From: Watersipora subatra
Taxonomy: Eukaryota > Bryozoa > Gymnolaemata > Cheilostomatida > Watersiporidae
NCBI RefSeq assembly: GCF_963576615.1
Contig: NC_088711.1
Location: 25,080,182-25,144,181, forward strand
Direction: 5' to 3'
Length of the DNA: 64,000 nt
This document shows positions 30,681 to 45,800 of the stretch, in pieces (positions within the stretch are counted from its first letter, which is position 1; each line of letters starts with the position of its first letter). The position numbers were made by a program, and so were the translations under genes. The notes beneath the pieces are model-generated. The model did not search any database. It saw only the letters and a program-made list of their open reading frames with translations, and was not told where the DNA came from.

Positions 30681-33004
30681 GATTGCCTTACTTCCACAAA
30701 ATATCGAAAGGATTAATTAAAACTCGGTTATACTCGCCTGCTTAATGATCGATAGAACTTGCAATACAATTGGTTCATGACTACTAGCCCACATATAGCT
30801 CATATTTTGATTGGTTCATGACTATTAGTTCACATATAACAAGCAAAAAGGTCATAGAACTTACGCAAGAAGAGTATGTATTCTAATTTATGCCACAAAT
30901 GCAATGGCATCCCTCATCATCCTTCTCTCATAATTCTAAACTATTACTTTTACTATCAGCCATTTCGTCCTCAAGAAATACATGCTTACCTCCACCTTCG
31001 TTTCCTGTTATCATAAAGATAATGTTCTTGCACAATGAGGTCTAATTCAAAGATATGTTTCTAGCAAACATACCGTAAAAGCTCTAGTCGGTGCTACCTT
31101 TACTTGAACACCACCTATAATTGACCGCCACTATAGGGAGATGGAGTGAAAAAAAAAGCGCCGTCCTCTATTTGAAACCTACATGTACTTTTATTTGACC
31201 GCCACTTTGACATTCTTTGACCTTTACGAACCCATAATAGCAAGTGATCAGTTAAAAGGGGTCCATAAAATCTCGCTGATAATGACCGCTGGCCTTTGTC
31301 CAGCAGTCATTATCAGTGCAGTATGATAATGACTGCTGGCCTATTATCAGATTTAACTCCTATTTTGTAAATGGGTTAGCTATTAGGAGCTATAATAAGA
31401 GCATTGCGCACTCATTATAGTTCAGCATTCATAATAACAATCAAAGTGATGTGTGGCACTATTTTATCGTTGGCGCAGTGGGCGCATAACCTATACTTAA
31501 TCTTTAATCATCGGATAGCCGGAACTTTGCCTGGCAAAAACTGGTGTAACTCAAAAACTTCCTTGTAGAGTGCAAACAACACATCAATGCAGAAGTTGAC
31601 ATAAGATGAAATTGTTTTCCATTTCAGCTTGTTAGTGTATAGCAGGCTGCACTCTGCCACAGTGCTGCAGCTTGCTAATTACACTGATAGAGTGTTCTGA
31701 CTTGCAAACAAGCCGCCAACTCGTTGACTGAAACTATAGCCAAAACACTGACTTATTTTTCTTACCATGAAGTTTTTAAAATGAGCACGTTGTGTAACCA
31801 TCCAAATGAATATCTATATGTGTTATATACCTAATTATCCAAGAGATATTGCTAGCTAGGCGGTGCAAATCATATCCCTGAGTGGAAAAATTTCCGATAA
31901 AAGCATCCCGCTGCAAAGCTCTGCTGTCTAACAGTTTGTAGGGTTGATTGGTTCACTGGCTGTTTTTGACTATTGTTGGTTCCTGGCTAATCTATGGGAA
32001 TCTTGTTGATTCCTTGTTTGGTCTGCGATGTTATTGACTCCCTGGCCGATCTGTAAATCTTATTGGCTCACTAGCTGATCTTACTGATTCACTAGCAAGT
32101 TTACAGATTTTAGTCAATAAATGGTTGATTTGTTAGCCCCTTTGGTTCATCAGCAGTCTTGTTGGAGGATTAGCGAATTAACTCCTTCATGTTTAAACTC
32201 GCTTTTCTTACATTATCAAAGCCATGACATGAAAACTGTGATACAACAAATCGTGAAAAGGAGAAAATTGGTAACACAGCTTATCATGCCACTTGAGAGC
32301 GTGAGCCATTTAGCTGACACCGTAAAGGATTTGCCCTAACTGTTACAAATGCCAGTTAGTGACAAGGTCCTACAGGTAGCTTTCAGTAAGTGACAAGTGC
32401 CTACAGATAGCTCCCAGTAAGTGACAAGTGCTTACAGGTAGCTGCCAGTTAACGACAAGTGCCCTCAGGTAGCTCCTAGTTAGTGACAAGTGCCTACAGG
32501 TAGCTCCAAGTTATTTTATCTACTTTTAGCAAGATTATTACTTGCAAAAAATTACAGTCACCTCAAGCAATACTTATTTAGAAGCACACAAGGGAGAGAT
32601 GTTTAGAGATACAACAAGGTTTCGTAAGATTTGGACTACTTCTGTATCTAAAAATAGTTTGGAGGATGCGATTAAGGTGAGTAAAAACATATTACAATAT
32701 TAAGGTGTTTGTTTGATTGCTGTAAGAACTTTGGTTCTCGTCTTTGCTGCAGCTGTCTTCTTGCAAATGCGGCTTAAAGGCAGCGGCAAAAGCAAAACTT
32801 GTATCAGCAACACGGCTCAAACAAGGTTAACTCGGTATAACACAGCTATTTTTGTTGTGAAAAGAACTAGCCTGGGCCCACTTCTATTTTTTTAAATTTT
32901 TATTAGTTACATGCACAACTGCATCAACCGTTTCTCTAGTAAATACTATTATGATGTAGATATTGATTCAAGCAAGGACTGTTTATCTATGTATATTATA
33001 TTAT
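30681..33004. other. Intergenic DNA between the R4-like element and gene B
   Basis: A hairpin cluster of gataatgaccgctggcc type at 31270-31350 and the 31-bp repeat at 32349. No exon with supporting splice sites was recognised. Confidence 0.5.
32349..32512. repeat. 31-bp tandem repeat
   Basis: Five copies of gtgacaagtgcctacaggta plus agctcccagta. Confidence 0.85.
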
Positions 33005-33445
33005 CTATATATGCGTTTACCGCCCTGTTGTATGTCAAGTTATAGCAATAAAATACACTCTCGCTGAAACAAGAAAACCACCTCATTCTAGAATTGAACT
33101 CAGAGACACCAGGTTTAAAAACATACACACTACCCCCTACACCACATGATCACATTATCACAATATGGAATAATGTTGGACATGCTCATTACACCTTCCA
33201 ATCTTTAATGGTGCCTGGGACTGCCAGTGTACTAGAACAAATATGAGCCCAAACTTCCCCAAAATGCTATAAATAAATTTGCATATAGCAAAAACGTAGT
33301 TAAACTTATAGCGCACACAGAAATAAACAAACAGCTTTATTTAAAAATTAAAATGGTAAATGTTTTACAAGTTGATTTTTAATAAATTTTCTGTGCAAAA
33401 ACATTTTATTACCTGTGCAAGCTGGGCATTCATCTAGTCTAATGA
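33005..33445 (-). repeat. tRNA-like SINE-type repeat upstream of gene B
   Basis: On the minus strand, catgtggtgtagggggtagt (A-box-like) and gagttcaattctagaatg (B-box-like) lie near 33155 and 33100. The other end has the decayed acctgtgcaagctgggcat motif. Confidence 0.5.
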
Positions 33446-33782
33446 TATTTGTGGGCCACTTCTGGTCCTATTTATATACATGTATCTGTCATACAAACTA
33501 AAAATGTTGAAATGCTAAGATGTATCAGAGCTAGCTAACAGATATTAAATTGCACAGACACACGCATAGACATAACTGAGTTGTCTGAGTATCATATCAC
33601 TACACATTGTTTCTCTGAAGCATGTATTCAAGCTTGCCAGCGCGGGGCTCTATTTGTTCTATTATTTTTATGAAAGATGCCCATTCAAGTGAGGACAACA
33701 GGCTTCTTTTATGTCAAGTTTTTTTCAAGCCTGAGCATGCTAGCCCATGCTGTAGTTACAGCATTGACCTCGATCCGCTAAC

Positions 33783-33873
33783 ATGTTTTGTATAACCTGT
33801 TTACTTCTGCTCTTTTTACTGGGGCTCACTGCTGGACAGACAGACTATGTCTGTACCAATGCCACAATTACAG
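33783..33873 (+). CDS. Gene B exon 1: signal peptide
   Basis: ATG at 33783 opens MFCITCLLLLFLLGLTAGQ, a strong leader, then YVC and an N-glycosylation site (TNAT). Donor GTGCGT. Same length (91 nt) and phase as gene A exon 1 but diverged in sequence. Confidence 0.83.
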
Positions 33874-36800
33874 GTGCGTACTAAATAGCTTGGAGGATTT
33901 TAGATTTTAAATTTAAATTTTTCAAATTCATAAGGAAACTAATATTTCACTGAGTGCGTTATTCGTGCTGTTAGTGAATGAAGAAGAGGTTCGAACACCT
34001 AAAAATAAACTTTTGCAAAATAGGCCCTTAATTACTCTGGTTCCTCTGATATAAGCCTAAAGCCATATTTTAGATTATCAAAAGCCAAAAGTTTGGATGA
34101 AGTTTATGTTTATGGGGAAGATCAGCAAATCTGTTCGTTTGTGAAACTTTCTATTTGGAAACAATATCTCTACAGTTAACCTATTAATACAGGTTCTCTG
34201 TGCAACCCTGTACACACTAGTTTAGTTCCTAACATAAACTTGTGGCAATATAAATAGGAGTAATTCTTATAAACTATGGCATTGCTGCCTTTAAATATGT
34301 TGCAGGTCAAATACAGGTAGCCATACTAGTTAACAACTACTACGGCAGCGCTTGTGATAAAGTCGCTCCAGAGTCAACCGTAAATCCACTCGGCGATAGC
34401 ATCAGGCTATGGACTGGTACGGCATTACCGGAATCATTGACTATAGGACTGCGTGTTCTCGATGTCTGTGGAGATGTTGACAGAGCTAGCAAACTGATTC
34501 ATGAGTTGGTACCTTGGAGCAGTCTGTCTGAAAATAATATAGCAACAGACATATGTACAGCTGCTGACTCTCCAGTCAGCGTTGGTAAGTAATGTGATCT
34601 TGAATATGATCTTAGCATCAATGAGTATGACCTTACCAGTAATATGACCTTAGTAGTATACAGTATCACTTTAATATTAGATAAAATGACCTTAGTAGTA
34701 GAGAGTATGACCTTAGTAGTAGAGAGTATGACCTTGGTATTACAAAACAACTGTTTCACATGGATATTGAACTCGGAACTAATATCTGTGAAGACAAGTG
34801 TGCTATCCACTATGTCACATAGCTTATATGCTCAGTTGTTATAGAATAACTGTTCAATTCAGCTCGCATGAAAATCATGATTGCGTGAGAGATCATGATG
34901 CGCTACGATTATAAGCATAATTATTCCAAGTTGCGGCAAGTAGTCTGAGGACTTGGTAGTAGTGCACTTGGTTTCACATTCATGCATTTATAAAATGCAT
35001 GGTTTTGATTCCAGTTAGCTGCAATATCTTTTCTAAAAGCTCCGACGGAAGGAGGGACACAGCTCTTATGGTAAAGATTTAGACTAGCCTAAGTTACTCA
35101 AATTCATACAATTCATATATTCAATCTATGAATTCAGAAGTTAATCAAAACCTTTTTGTATTACTCGTGCAACGCTGAGCATTTAACCAGTGACTGTCTG
35201 TCTGTCATGTGCCCAGTTATAACAATAAAATATAAATGAAAAATTGCTTTGTATTGGAATTGAACTTGGAACTACCATTTTTGCAGACAGGCAATTGTGG
35301 GTATACTTATTACACCTGCCAAAATTTGAGAACGATTGGTTAAATACATTAAATCTTTTATGGTGATTGGTTAGTTGTGCACATCTCACACTTCAGCTAG
35401 CACGACTGAGCTACTAAAAAAAACTTGCCTAGACTTGCCTGGACCAAAATGGTATAAATATATGTACATGGAGCATAAACTTAATTGAATTAATAGCACA
35501 CAAAGAAATAAACGAACACCTTCATTTAAAAGTTAGAATGGTAAATGCTGTATATGTTGCTTAAAAAAATGTTTGAAAAAACTTTTTATTGCCAGTACAA
35601 CACTAGGAATTAAGCTAGACAAGACATACTTTGGCTAAAGAATGGCTGTAATATCTTCAGTCTGCAGTATCTATTTATTATGTTTTTGACAACATAAGCA
35701 ATTGCAATGAAGCTTGGATATTAGAATTTCAAAAAGTTAACTTAAAAATTGTTAGGAGAATAAGTGGAATCATTTTATCAATTCTACAACCTCTATCATC
35801 TTTATGGATACAACATAGAAATGGTCTTAGTGATGGTCTCTAAGCTGAGCAATGATAAAGCCTTACCTTTTGCATCTTGTTGAAACCTGAGTAATAACAC
35901 TTTTTTTCTTCAGGGTAAGAAAACTACTACTACTAGCTCATGATAAGAAAATTACTGCATGTTTGAACCCAAATGATAGTTAATATATAATAGTTAACAA
36001 CTACTCAAGCGCCTTACTCAGGTCACTGATATGTTAAACTAAAAATTCCTAAGTGTGGTATTGATGCCTTCAGCAGATTTATATTGTGTTCAGTGCAGCC
36101 TTTCTTAGTTATAGAAATGGAAAATAACCTTTGTGATATACACACTTGAATGAGAAATAATTGATAGCTGTCATCACTCCACATGACACGACCAGATTAT
36201 TCTTTTACAGTTCATGTCTTTACTACCTAATAAGTCTCGCGTTACTAGAGCTCCTGAATGCCTAGCTCATTATTAGGCCACTGATTTCGCCAGCGTCAAA
36301 TAACTAATAATACCGATTCAATACAAATGGATGAATGAGCTCAACAAAGCGGCTGTTTGATGTAATCTAAAAGCCAATAGGTACAGAATCCTTAATAGAC
36401 GTTCACTCCGTAAGAATTTAGTCAAAGAGTTTATGTAGGTATTTTAACTCGCCTACCTGGATGACTCTATTCAGCAATGCTATGCAAATAATATTATGTA
36501 TCAATGTGATTAGCTTATTACCAGGAAGGTTTGCTTTCACTCTTGACTCAAGAGTGAAAGCAAACCTTTCTGGTAACTGGCAAAACATGTAACTCAAGAG
36601 TTACACGTTTTGCTTGAGTGCAGCCGCTAGATAAGCTCCTGTAATGCCTCAACAACTAGAGCGGTCTCTATGTGTGACATAGCACCATGTAGTAGTACAT
36701 TATATGATACTCAGTGTGATATATCATCATACAGTAGTACATTATATGATACTCAGTGTGATATATCACCATACAGTAGTACATTATATGATACTCAGTG

Positions 36801-39800
36801 TGATATATCACCATACAGTAGTACATTATATGATACTCAGTGTGATATATCACTATACAGTAGTACATTATATGATACTCAGTGTGATATATCACCATAT
36901 ACATGCAGTAGTACATTATATGATCCTGATACTTTAGCTGTTTTATACTGAAGCTCTTACATGTAATGTACATACCTCTCATGTAATAGCCAAAACCTTT
37001 TTACTCTACAGGAATCATATCCACTTTCCAGCCAATCAGTTATGAGCTGACTAGCTTGATTTCTAAAGCAAGCATCCCATTGGTTGTTGCAAAGGATGGT
37101 TACCAAACTGGTGTTGGGTCACCAGACTACATTAGTTATGCTGTTGGAGATCCTCTGCATGTATTAATAGAAGTAAGATTTAGTGACAAAAGGTTCCTTT
37201 GTTTTAATTTTAGCTCCACTCTAAGAGTCTTTGTATTTATTCATGTCGCTCTGACACTCATTTTTCATGTAGCTGCGTAACTGTGTAACTGTGTAATTGT
37301 GTAACTGTGTAAGTTGAACTTTATTTGTTTTCAGAGCTTATTATAATTGCTGTCTTCTGTAGATACTGAGCAAGTTTATGGTAGCTTTGAGTTGGGATTT
37401 CCTCACCGTAGTACGTTCAGATGATGAAGCTGGTTTGAACAGCTATGAAGCATTCAGAAGCCTCAGCTCCAAGTATTATCTCTGCATAGACAAAGTAATA
37501 ACAGTAAGTTCAGAGCAATTTGATGAAGAGATAAACACAGAAGGAGTTGTTTACCTCGGCTCTGAGGGAATAGGTAAGTAGAAGCGCTAGCACATGTCTC
37601 TCTTTACGCATCATTAAAACCCTGTGAGAATGTTATAAAAGAAAATACGACAAGTCAGGATTCGACATTTTCCATCAATTGTGTTGAATAGTAAAACCTC
37701 AATTTTAGGTCTGAGTGTGCTGACACTGGCCGACTTGAAGGATAAAACTTGGCTAACAACTTTGAACATCAAAGGTTTGGAGTTGCGAGGTCCTGGCAAA
37801 GTTTACTCAGTGATCAGATCAGGAGAAGACCTTGTGACTCAGGCATTAGCTGGATTAGGCAAAGCCCTGCATTCTACAATATCTGAGGGCTGCGAAGCAG
37901 GTACAATATTGCTTGTCATAATCTGTTATGTGTGTGTGAGTGTGCGTGTGCGTGTGTGCGTGTGTGTGTGTGTGTGTGCGTGTGTGCGTGTGTGCGTGTC
38001 TGTGTGTGCTGAGAGTTAAAATAAGTAAAATTGAAAGCTTGTCTAGCCTTGTAAAAGTTGAACAATGTCAGGCGCTCTGTTATAGGTTGGGTCTAAAGAG
38101 TCATTTATAGACCAGGTTTGAAGCCAATGGGAAGAGTATCTATTCGAATATTTGAAACAAATCTTTTTTGTGGTGATTTGAATCATTCAAATTGATCTTT
38201 TTTGAACAAGTGTTAAATTGATTTAGATTTGAATTTGAAAAAATTAGTTATTTACGATTATCTTTTGAAGTTGAAAAAAGAAACAGATTATTAACAGACA
38301 TTTTCCCATGCAATCTGTTAGCAGATATGTGATTGGTTATGTCAGAAGTACTGTACATGTTAGCTCAAGCAGCCTAGGTCTTGTGAGGTTACCATTGAAA
38401 GCGGTCCATGTAATATGATGTTTGTATAAGAACCTTCAGCCTAGTGCTGGTTACCGTGCTCTATCGATGGTATTTTCAAGCTTCAGATATTGATAAAGAA
38501 AATAAATCACCAAATGGCAGGCAGTAAAGATAGGCAGATTGTGTCTCTTAATTTAACCGTTTGATATCTTTGCTTTCTGCTAAATTGGCTAATATTAGAT
38601 AGAGTGTTAGATATCATTCGGTAATCATTTGGTCGTGATTGATTCGAACTGGTTTCAAATAAAAAAGTGATTTGGACAAACCTTTCCTAAATGCGAGAAC
38701 AATGTAGTACAGTCTTTAATAGAGAGCTGTGTTATTCTCCATAGGCAATGGGCATGAATTCATGGGCTCTCCATGGGCCTTGAAGTTTAGAGTCGTCCCG
38801 CCCTAACAATTGTTTTGACCTTCCAACGCTTATCTATAAGACTGTATAGAAGACAAGCCTCCTTCTTGCTATCATAAACTAATCATAAACTAAAACATGA
38901 TAGCACTACCAGTTTTTGTCTTCTGTAGAATTTGAAAACCTTAAAATTTGTTCTTTGTTTTAGAAAACTTTGAAGCGTGCTATGATGACAGCTTTAAAGA
39001 GAATCTTTTGACTGAGGCTGCTATCGAGATTAATGGTCCTAAGAGCTACACAATCGAAGAAGATGGAAGTGTTACATCTAAAGACAGGCCTGATACTGGC
39101 ACATATCAAGCTTTCAAGTATCCTTCTAGTGAAATGGTAAGCTCTTACAATCATTTTTACCCACATCACGTTATAGCTGAACAATGATTAGGAGTCGTCT
39201 GCACACTGAAGTGAATTCATACGGTAGTTAAAAAGCTTTTAGCTGTAGTAAGTTGTTGTTCTACAAAATAAGCCTGAGTTTAAAGTGGCTCTTGACTAAC
39301 TAATTAATTTCGAGTCGGCTTGCTGCAGATTTATTTTTTATAAAAAGTGGAATAAACATAAAATTTAAAGTAATGCTTTATGGCTTAAACTTTACATTAT
39401 ATAAGTCTTTTAAGTGTTCAGTCACAAATACTAATTTATTCATTTGTGACAATAAGCAAATTTACCCATTTGTCAAATTACTCTTCAGACTATTGTGACT
39501 ATGTTACATTGATGGCCAATATAAGAGCTTTTACTAAACATTGTATAGTCATAAAAGATGCAATCAGGATTGTAGTTACCTCTTATTTATTTCTGCTTGT
39601 CTTACTTTTTTGGTACAAGCAAATTGCTAAATAAGATTTTGAAGCAACACTTTTACCAGGTACATAGATATAGAAAGAAATATAACATTCTTGGTCAGAA
39701 CTAATCTTCATTGTAATAAGCACTTGTTTGACTCGAGTTTATAAACTAGTGGCAGTCAAAACTTCTTTCACCATAAAAATAGCACTCACAGCCTTGATTG

Positions 39801-42800
39801 AACTGGTTCAAAAAACTGTACGATTAAAAATATTATCCAAGTCCTTTTACACTGTTGTTTATATTATAAAAATAAGACCACTCAAGAATGATTTTAATTC
39901 TCACCTACGATTATATTGAGCAAAATTGGGTAAAACAGTTGCAGTCAAATTTAGTTAATTATTTTCTCCCTTGGTATCTTGCAGATGAGGAGTTATCCTA
40001 ACAGGTTGTGAGGGTAGATTTGTACACATGTATTTAGTCATAACATGACCACATTTGAGGTACTAGCGGGTAAGACCTAACATAAAGTTTTACCTGTTAC
40101 ACTTTGTGTGTAGGTTTTTCTTTTACAAGCACACAAAAGTCAATATTACAAACAAAGCAAATATAAGCAAAGCAAGTGTCTGAAGGTGTAGAGGTGAACA
40201 ACTCATAGAAATTACAATGCTAAAGACTAAAGAGCAACTCACCCACTTTGTTTTTGTACAAATGTATTTTGCAGCATTAGATATAGCCACATAGTCATAC
40301 TCGCTGATGTAATTGTCTGGTTGCACCAATCATAGTCTGGTAGAATCACTCGTCGTCTGGTAGTACCAATCATAGTCTGGTAGTATCACTCGTCGTCTGG
40401 TAGTATCACTCATAGTCTGGTAGTATCACTCATAGTCTGGTAGTATCACTCATAGTCTGGTAGTACCACTCATAGTCTGGTAGTATCACTCATAGTCTGG
40501 TAGTATCACTCATAGTCTGGTAGTACTACTCATAGTCTGGTAGTATCACTCATAATTGGGTAGTACTACTCATAGTCAGCTAGTATCACTCATAGTTGGG
40601 TAGTACCACTCATAGTCGGGTAGTACCACTCATAGTCGGGTAGTATCACTCATACTCTAGTAGTATCACTCATAGTCTGGTTGTATCACTCATAGTCTGG
40701 TTGTATCACTCAGTCTGATAGTATCACTCATAGTTTGGTAGTATCACTTATTGCTTTGTATGAGTACATATCATAACTTGCTGTACTAATTTCAGATTTA
40801 TCTACAGTATGACACAGGGTTGAATAAAGTGAAATGGTTCAGGTATATCATGCGAAAATGGGTTATTTATGTAGATTACTCACCAAGTAGTTTCAAGTCT
40901 AATAAAATGCTATTTTTAACATAATATGTCGACTTTTCTGACTGACATAAAAAAGTGCATGATTATAGACAAATATATTTAATAATGCTGAGTCTGTTGA
41001 CAACTGAATCTCACTTTCATCCCAGCAGGACATGTTTCTTTTCATTAAAAATGAAAGAAAATGAATTTCCTACGATTCCTAATAATTTTTTTTTGATATT
41101 GACTCATTTCACACTACAGCCTCCAGGGTCATTTTACTGGGAAGACAAGCCAAAGACTTGCTAAGTGATAACTTCCTATGTATATGAAAGTAGGTAATGT
41201 TCTATTTTTCTTCGACTAAAGCCTGTAATGTAAAAGTTTCGCATATGCATAAGCTTTGTATATGAAGAATTATAGTTCTGTTGTACAAGACAAAGATTGA
41301 AGAGTCACGAAGCGTTCTTCTAGAATACTAAAGACAAACTTTTACAGAAATTTTTAAAGATATTCGGCATTCTATTTAATACAACACAAATTATATTATT
41401 TTAAGTTCTGTTCATAGTGAACATGATAATGCTTGCTTTTCTGTACGGGCTTGTTCAAAGTCTTTGTTGTAGTAGATGCGACTCCATACTTTCTTTTCAT
41501 CTCTAACAGGTGGCCACCATCACGCTGTCTGGTGTTACACCAGATTCGGGTTTAGAAGAGCCATCTTTATGTGACCCAACGGTGACAGACTGCCGTGACC
41601 AGTGCAAGCATCTCCAACGTAACTACCTCTACATTCCTGGGGACTGGATGATTGTCATGTCCCTTCCTATTGGCAAAGAGTAAGATCTTGTTATTATACT
41701 ATTATTGTTGTTATACTATTATCGTGAATTCAGTAAAAGTAATAATAGAAGGTATTCCTCATTAATAAGTACATATAATCAAACCTTTCCATACCTCTAC
41801 ATACAAACTTGACCAAGTTTACTTCTAATCTGATGTAATTTCCAACATATGATTTTCGGAGCTCATCAAACATTACAGTTTTATCAAAAAGAGGCCAGTA
41901 AATATTAAAAGTAATGTAAACTATTTCAAACCGAATTATTAAAAATGTAAGCTAATAAGAATACATAAAGTAAGTTTGTTTAAAATATATTTAATTAAAC
42001 TTAGAGACATTATGCTATGTATCACTAGTACGACATTCTCCTCTAAGTCTATGCATGGCAAAGCTTACTCGGCACGGTTTGCAATGTGACGTTACTCTCG
42101 TTGAAAAGTCTCGATTCAGACTTTTTGATCTCGAGTTTCCTAAAATTACAAGATTTCGAGACTTTGCAAAGTAATATATAGCGGCTTTCTCCACTTCTCC
42201 GAACGTCAAATTGGCATGAAATCAGGAAAAAGCAATTAGTGCGAAAACATCTAAGAGCCTCTGACATAGCTGGTAATTCCAAACTTTAGTAGATGGTCTT
42301 TGTCAAAGTGAGGCTAAAAGAGGTGAAATATCAGCCAAAATGCAGAGGAAAATTGTCAAAATTTAGTGTCCCACAGTATATGAATCTTATACTTATGTTG
42401 TTTTATGGTTTTTGCATAAATGGCCTAAAATTAACTCCAAAATAAATTTTAAATTTGACTCCAAAATTAACTCTTAAATTAGCGCTTACAAATATAGTAA
42501 GAAGTCTATAGTCTCAATTTAAAATACAAATCAAAACCGCAGTTTCTTCTTTGTCTCACTAAACTTTCAAACTTGGAATTTCAGTTTCCCACATCTTAAA
42601 GGTTTATCTCGTTGCAAACCCACTTACCATTTCTTTTGCCTGCCTTTCAAGTAAAGTTGTGAGAAAACCTGTTTATATTGATGATTACATTATTTGTTCA
42701 ATTTGTCACATACAATTTAATTTTGTTTTAATTCATTTGTGAATCTATATTCAGAAATCTCAGTGTTTGTCTTTTTGCTAAACCTTGTGTCCAGTTATAG

Positions 42801-45800
42801 CAATTAAACCTTGTGTCCAGTAATAACAATTAAATTCTAGCGATGAAAAATCCGCATAGCAGTGGATTTGATCTTGGGATCATCAGACTTAGAGGCAGCC
42901 AACTTAACCATAAAGCTACGCGGAATACAATGGATTCATTGGGCAAATAGTCATTACATTGGTTAAGATACTTACCCTTAAAGCGCTTAGTTGGGGTTAA
43001 TAACCGTACTGTTGAGTGTTATGCATAACGATTGTTAAGCTGACCCAAAACACTGGTATTATTATAGTAAAGATTTAGCTTTCTAGGTAAGTTACTAGAA
43101 TTCGTCAAGTAATTAGTCTATTACCCGTCAATGCATTTGTTTTAATGTTATTGTGTGGTTTATCACCTGTTTTATTTGTTGAGCAACTATCATGCATTTG
43201 TGAAATGTGAAATGAGTCAAAGAAATTGCACCCTGACTACACTTACAAAAACGTTTGCTGTAACACGTAACGCCTGTAATACATAAAAATATCAAAAAAT
43301 ATTACCTTTGTATATAAAGGATTGACTGTATCATTTTTATTAGCTATACATGTAAGAAAGTTTGTACAGACTTACATTAGGGTGGTACCACTAATATTTT
43401 GTTCATTCCAGAGCAGACCCTAGCAACCGTTGGACTTGTATCGGGTTCACACAAATCGGGCTCTACAGAGCTCAAGTGGCTTCGTATGCCTTTTCTATCC
43501 TTCGCGAAAAATACCCAGCGGTATTTGGTGAGAACACTGGACTGCTAGTGCTGGACTCATGCGGAGATAAGTTAAAAACAGCTGGCGTGCTATATGATAT
43601 TGTCAGAGGTGACCTTGACTCTGAGATATGCGACACAGAAGATTCAACCAAATGCTTTAACCATACTAAGATTGCTGCCTTCATTGGAGACTATAGCAGT
43701 GCCGTCAGTCAGCAGGTAAGGTTATCAACATTTACATAAGCAATAAAAACAGATGAGCCTTTCAGACTCTCATGACCTTTCAACAATTATAGCAACTCGG
43801 CTACAAAAGAGAAGGTTTTAAGAGATCTAGGAGATAACAAGGAGAGCTTTACGAAAGTGTGTATACTGATGTTGATTGAATATAAGACGTATGGCATGTA
43901 CTTCTTTACCTTACCGTTAATACTGCGCTGCGGTAAAAAACAGAATATATTAGTAGATAACTAGGCTACAAATATTCAAAATGAGTGAAACATAAATTTC
44001 AGCGAAGTCTCATGACTATATATACATGTGCATACAAAATGCATCAAAACATGTGGTTTGATGAGCCAATAATTCTAGAAAGCAAGGCTTGGCATGCAAT
44101 CAAACACAACTTCTCAAAAGTTTTTCAGACCTAAATTATTGATCGTTCAAAATTGTTTGTACATAGCCAATCAGTGAACAGAGATATTTGTACATGGGCA
44201 ATAAGTGAACAGAGATATTTGTACATAGCCAATCAGTGTACAGGATTATTTGTACATAGCCAATCAGCGAACAAGAATATCTGTACATAGCAAATCAGGG
44301 AACAAGAATATCTGTACATAGCCAATCTATGAACAGGGATATTGGTACACAGGCAACTAGTTTAAAGGTTGACTTGCAACACAATTCACATTACAGTTAT
44401 TTGGTATCATAAGATTCACCATGTCTTACTCTGTTGTGTTGTAGGTGCAAAATATGTAGAAATGTGCTTACAAGCTCTTAAAAGCTCAAAAACGAAAAGC
44501 CGCCGTAGATTGGAATCCGTTTATTTCTCTGACGTTGTCATTACAGTTTGGTTATTGTCCTGTCACGTGATGCTCTCACTTGAATTGAAAGGCCAATAAA
44601 AAGCTCAATATAAAACTTATCGTAGCACTAGTTTATGACAAACACTTCGGGTTTTACTGAATACCCCGTATCAAATATAGATGCTCGCTACTTTACAGTT
44701 TTGTTTCGGCTTGAACTAATCGTCAAGTCGTAATCTGATCATGTGACCCAATACTTCGAAAGTAATTTTTTCAGCACTTTTCGATTATCACAGGCGACCA
44801 ACAGGCTCGTCATGATTATCAGACAATGATATGTACTCCTTTGAGGTAAGGTTAAAAAATTAAAGGAATTTTTACAGTAAGTTATAAGATATCAGTGCTA
44901 AAAGTGACAGCATTACGGTGACGATAAAATAGACGCGTAAGAATGATAGACATGGTTTTATTGAATGTGTGAAGTATATTTGTGAAAATATTTCGACGAA
45001 TAAGGTTGCATGAAAGTGTAAACAGAAACCATCTACCACAACTACGTCACATTTGAGCCATTTTGGAAAGAGAATCCAAACTACGGCGGTCTCGTGTGGC
45101 TGCGATTAACTGTTCGTTTTTGAGCTTTTAAGAGCTTGTAATCACATTCCCACATATTTGCACCTACAACACAACAGAGTAAGACGTGGTGAATCTTTTG
45201 ATATCAAATAACTGTAATATGAATTTTGTTGCAAGTCAACCTTTAGTGGAGACATCTCTTCATTGTCAATCATTGAGTGATAATATTGGAATGTAGCCAA
45301 CAAATATTCTGGAAGCCAACCGATATTCTGGAATGTTGTCATAATGTGTTAACTTATTAAACGATTAGAATAAATCAATTAGGTGATCACAACTCTCAGG
45401 CTATTGGTCATGTGCCAAACATTCTTGGCTATTCTCCACGATTCTATGTTAGTTACAAATCCTTCACCAGACTTTGCCAGTTTACTCTTTCAGCTTCATA
45501 TGCTTCTTACAAGCTAATAATAGCATTTAAATATCTAAAACAACATAAAAGATGTTTACAATCAGACAAAAATGTCATAAAACCAAAATGTCAATCACTA
45601 TTTAGTAAATGTGCATGTAGAAATCTTTGAAACCCTCAATAAAGATGTTGTTGACATATATAGCCTACAACCTAAATTTTTATTGCATTCCTGTTAAATT
45701 AACAACAGATAAGTTAACAGGAATGAGAACTTGAATGGGTGGTAATGTTTTCTCACGCTCAAGTCTGCTACCAGGAACCCGAGAGTTTGAACACTCGCCT

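Larger units (their letters stand above)
34585..37011 (+). other. Gene B intron 2
   Basis: Begins with a short accttagtagtagagagtat repeat shared with gene A, then SINE-like units, hairpins and the 42-bp minisatellite. Confidence 0.65.

Noticed and set aside
36668-36982. Repetitive ORFs on both strands
   Set aside because: 42-bp tandem unit read in frame; both strands open, so not evidence of a protein.
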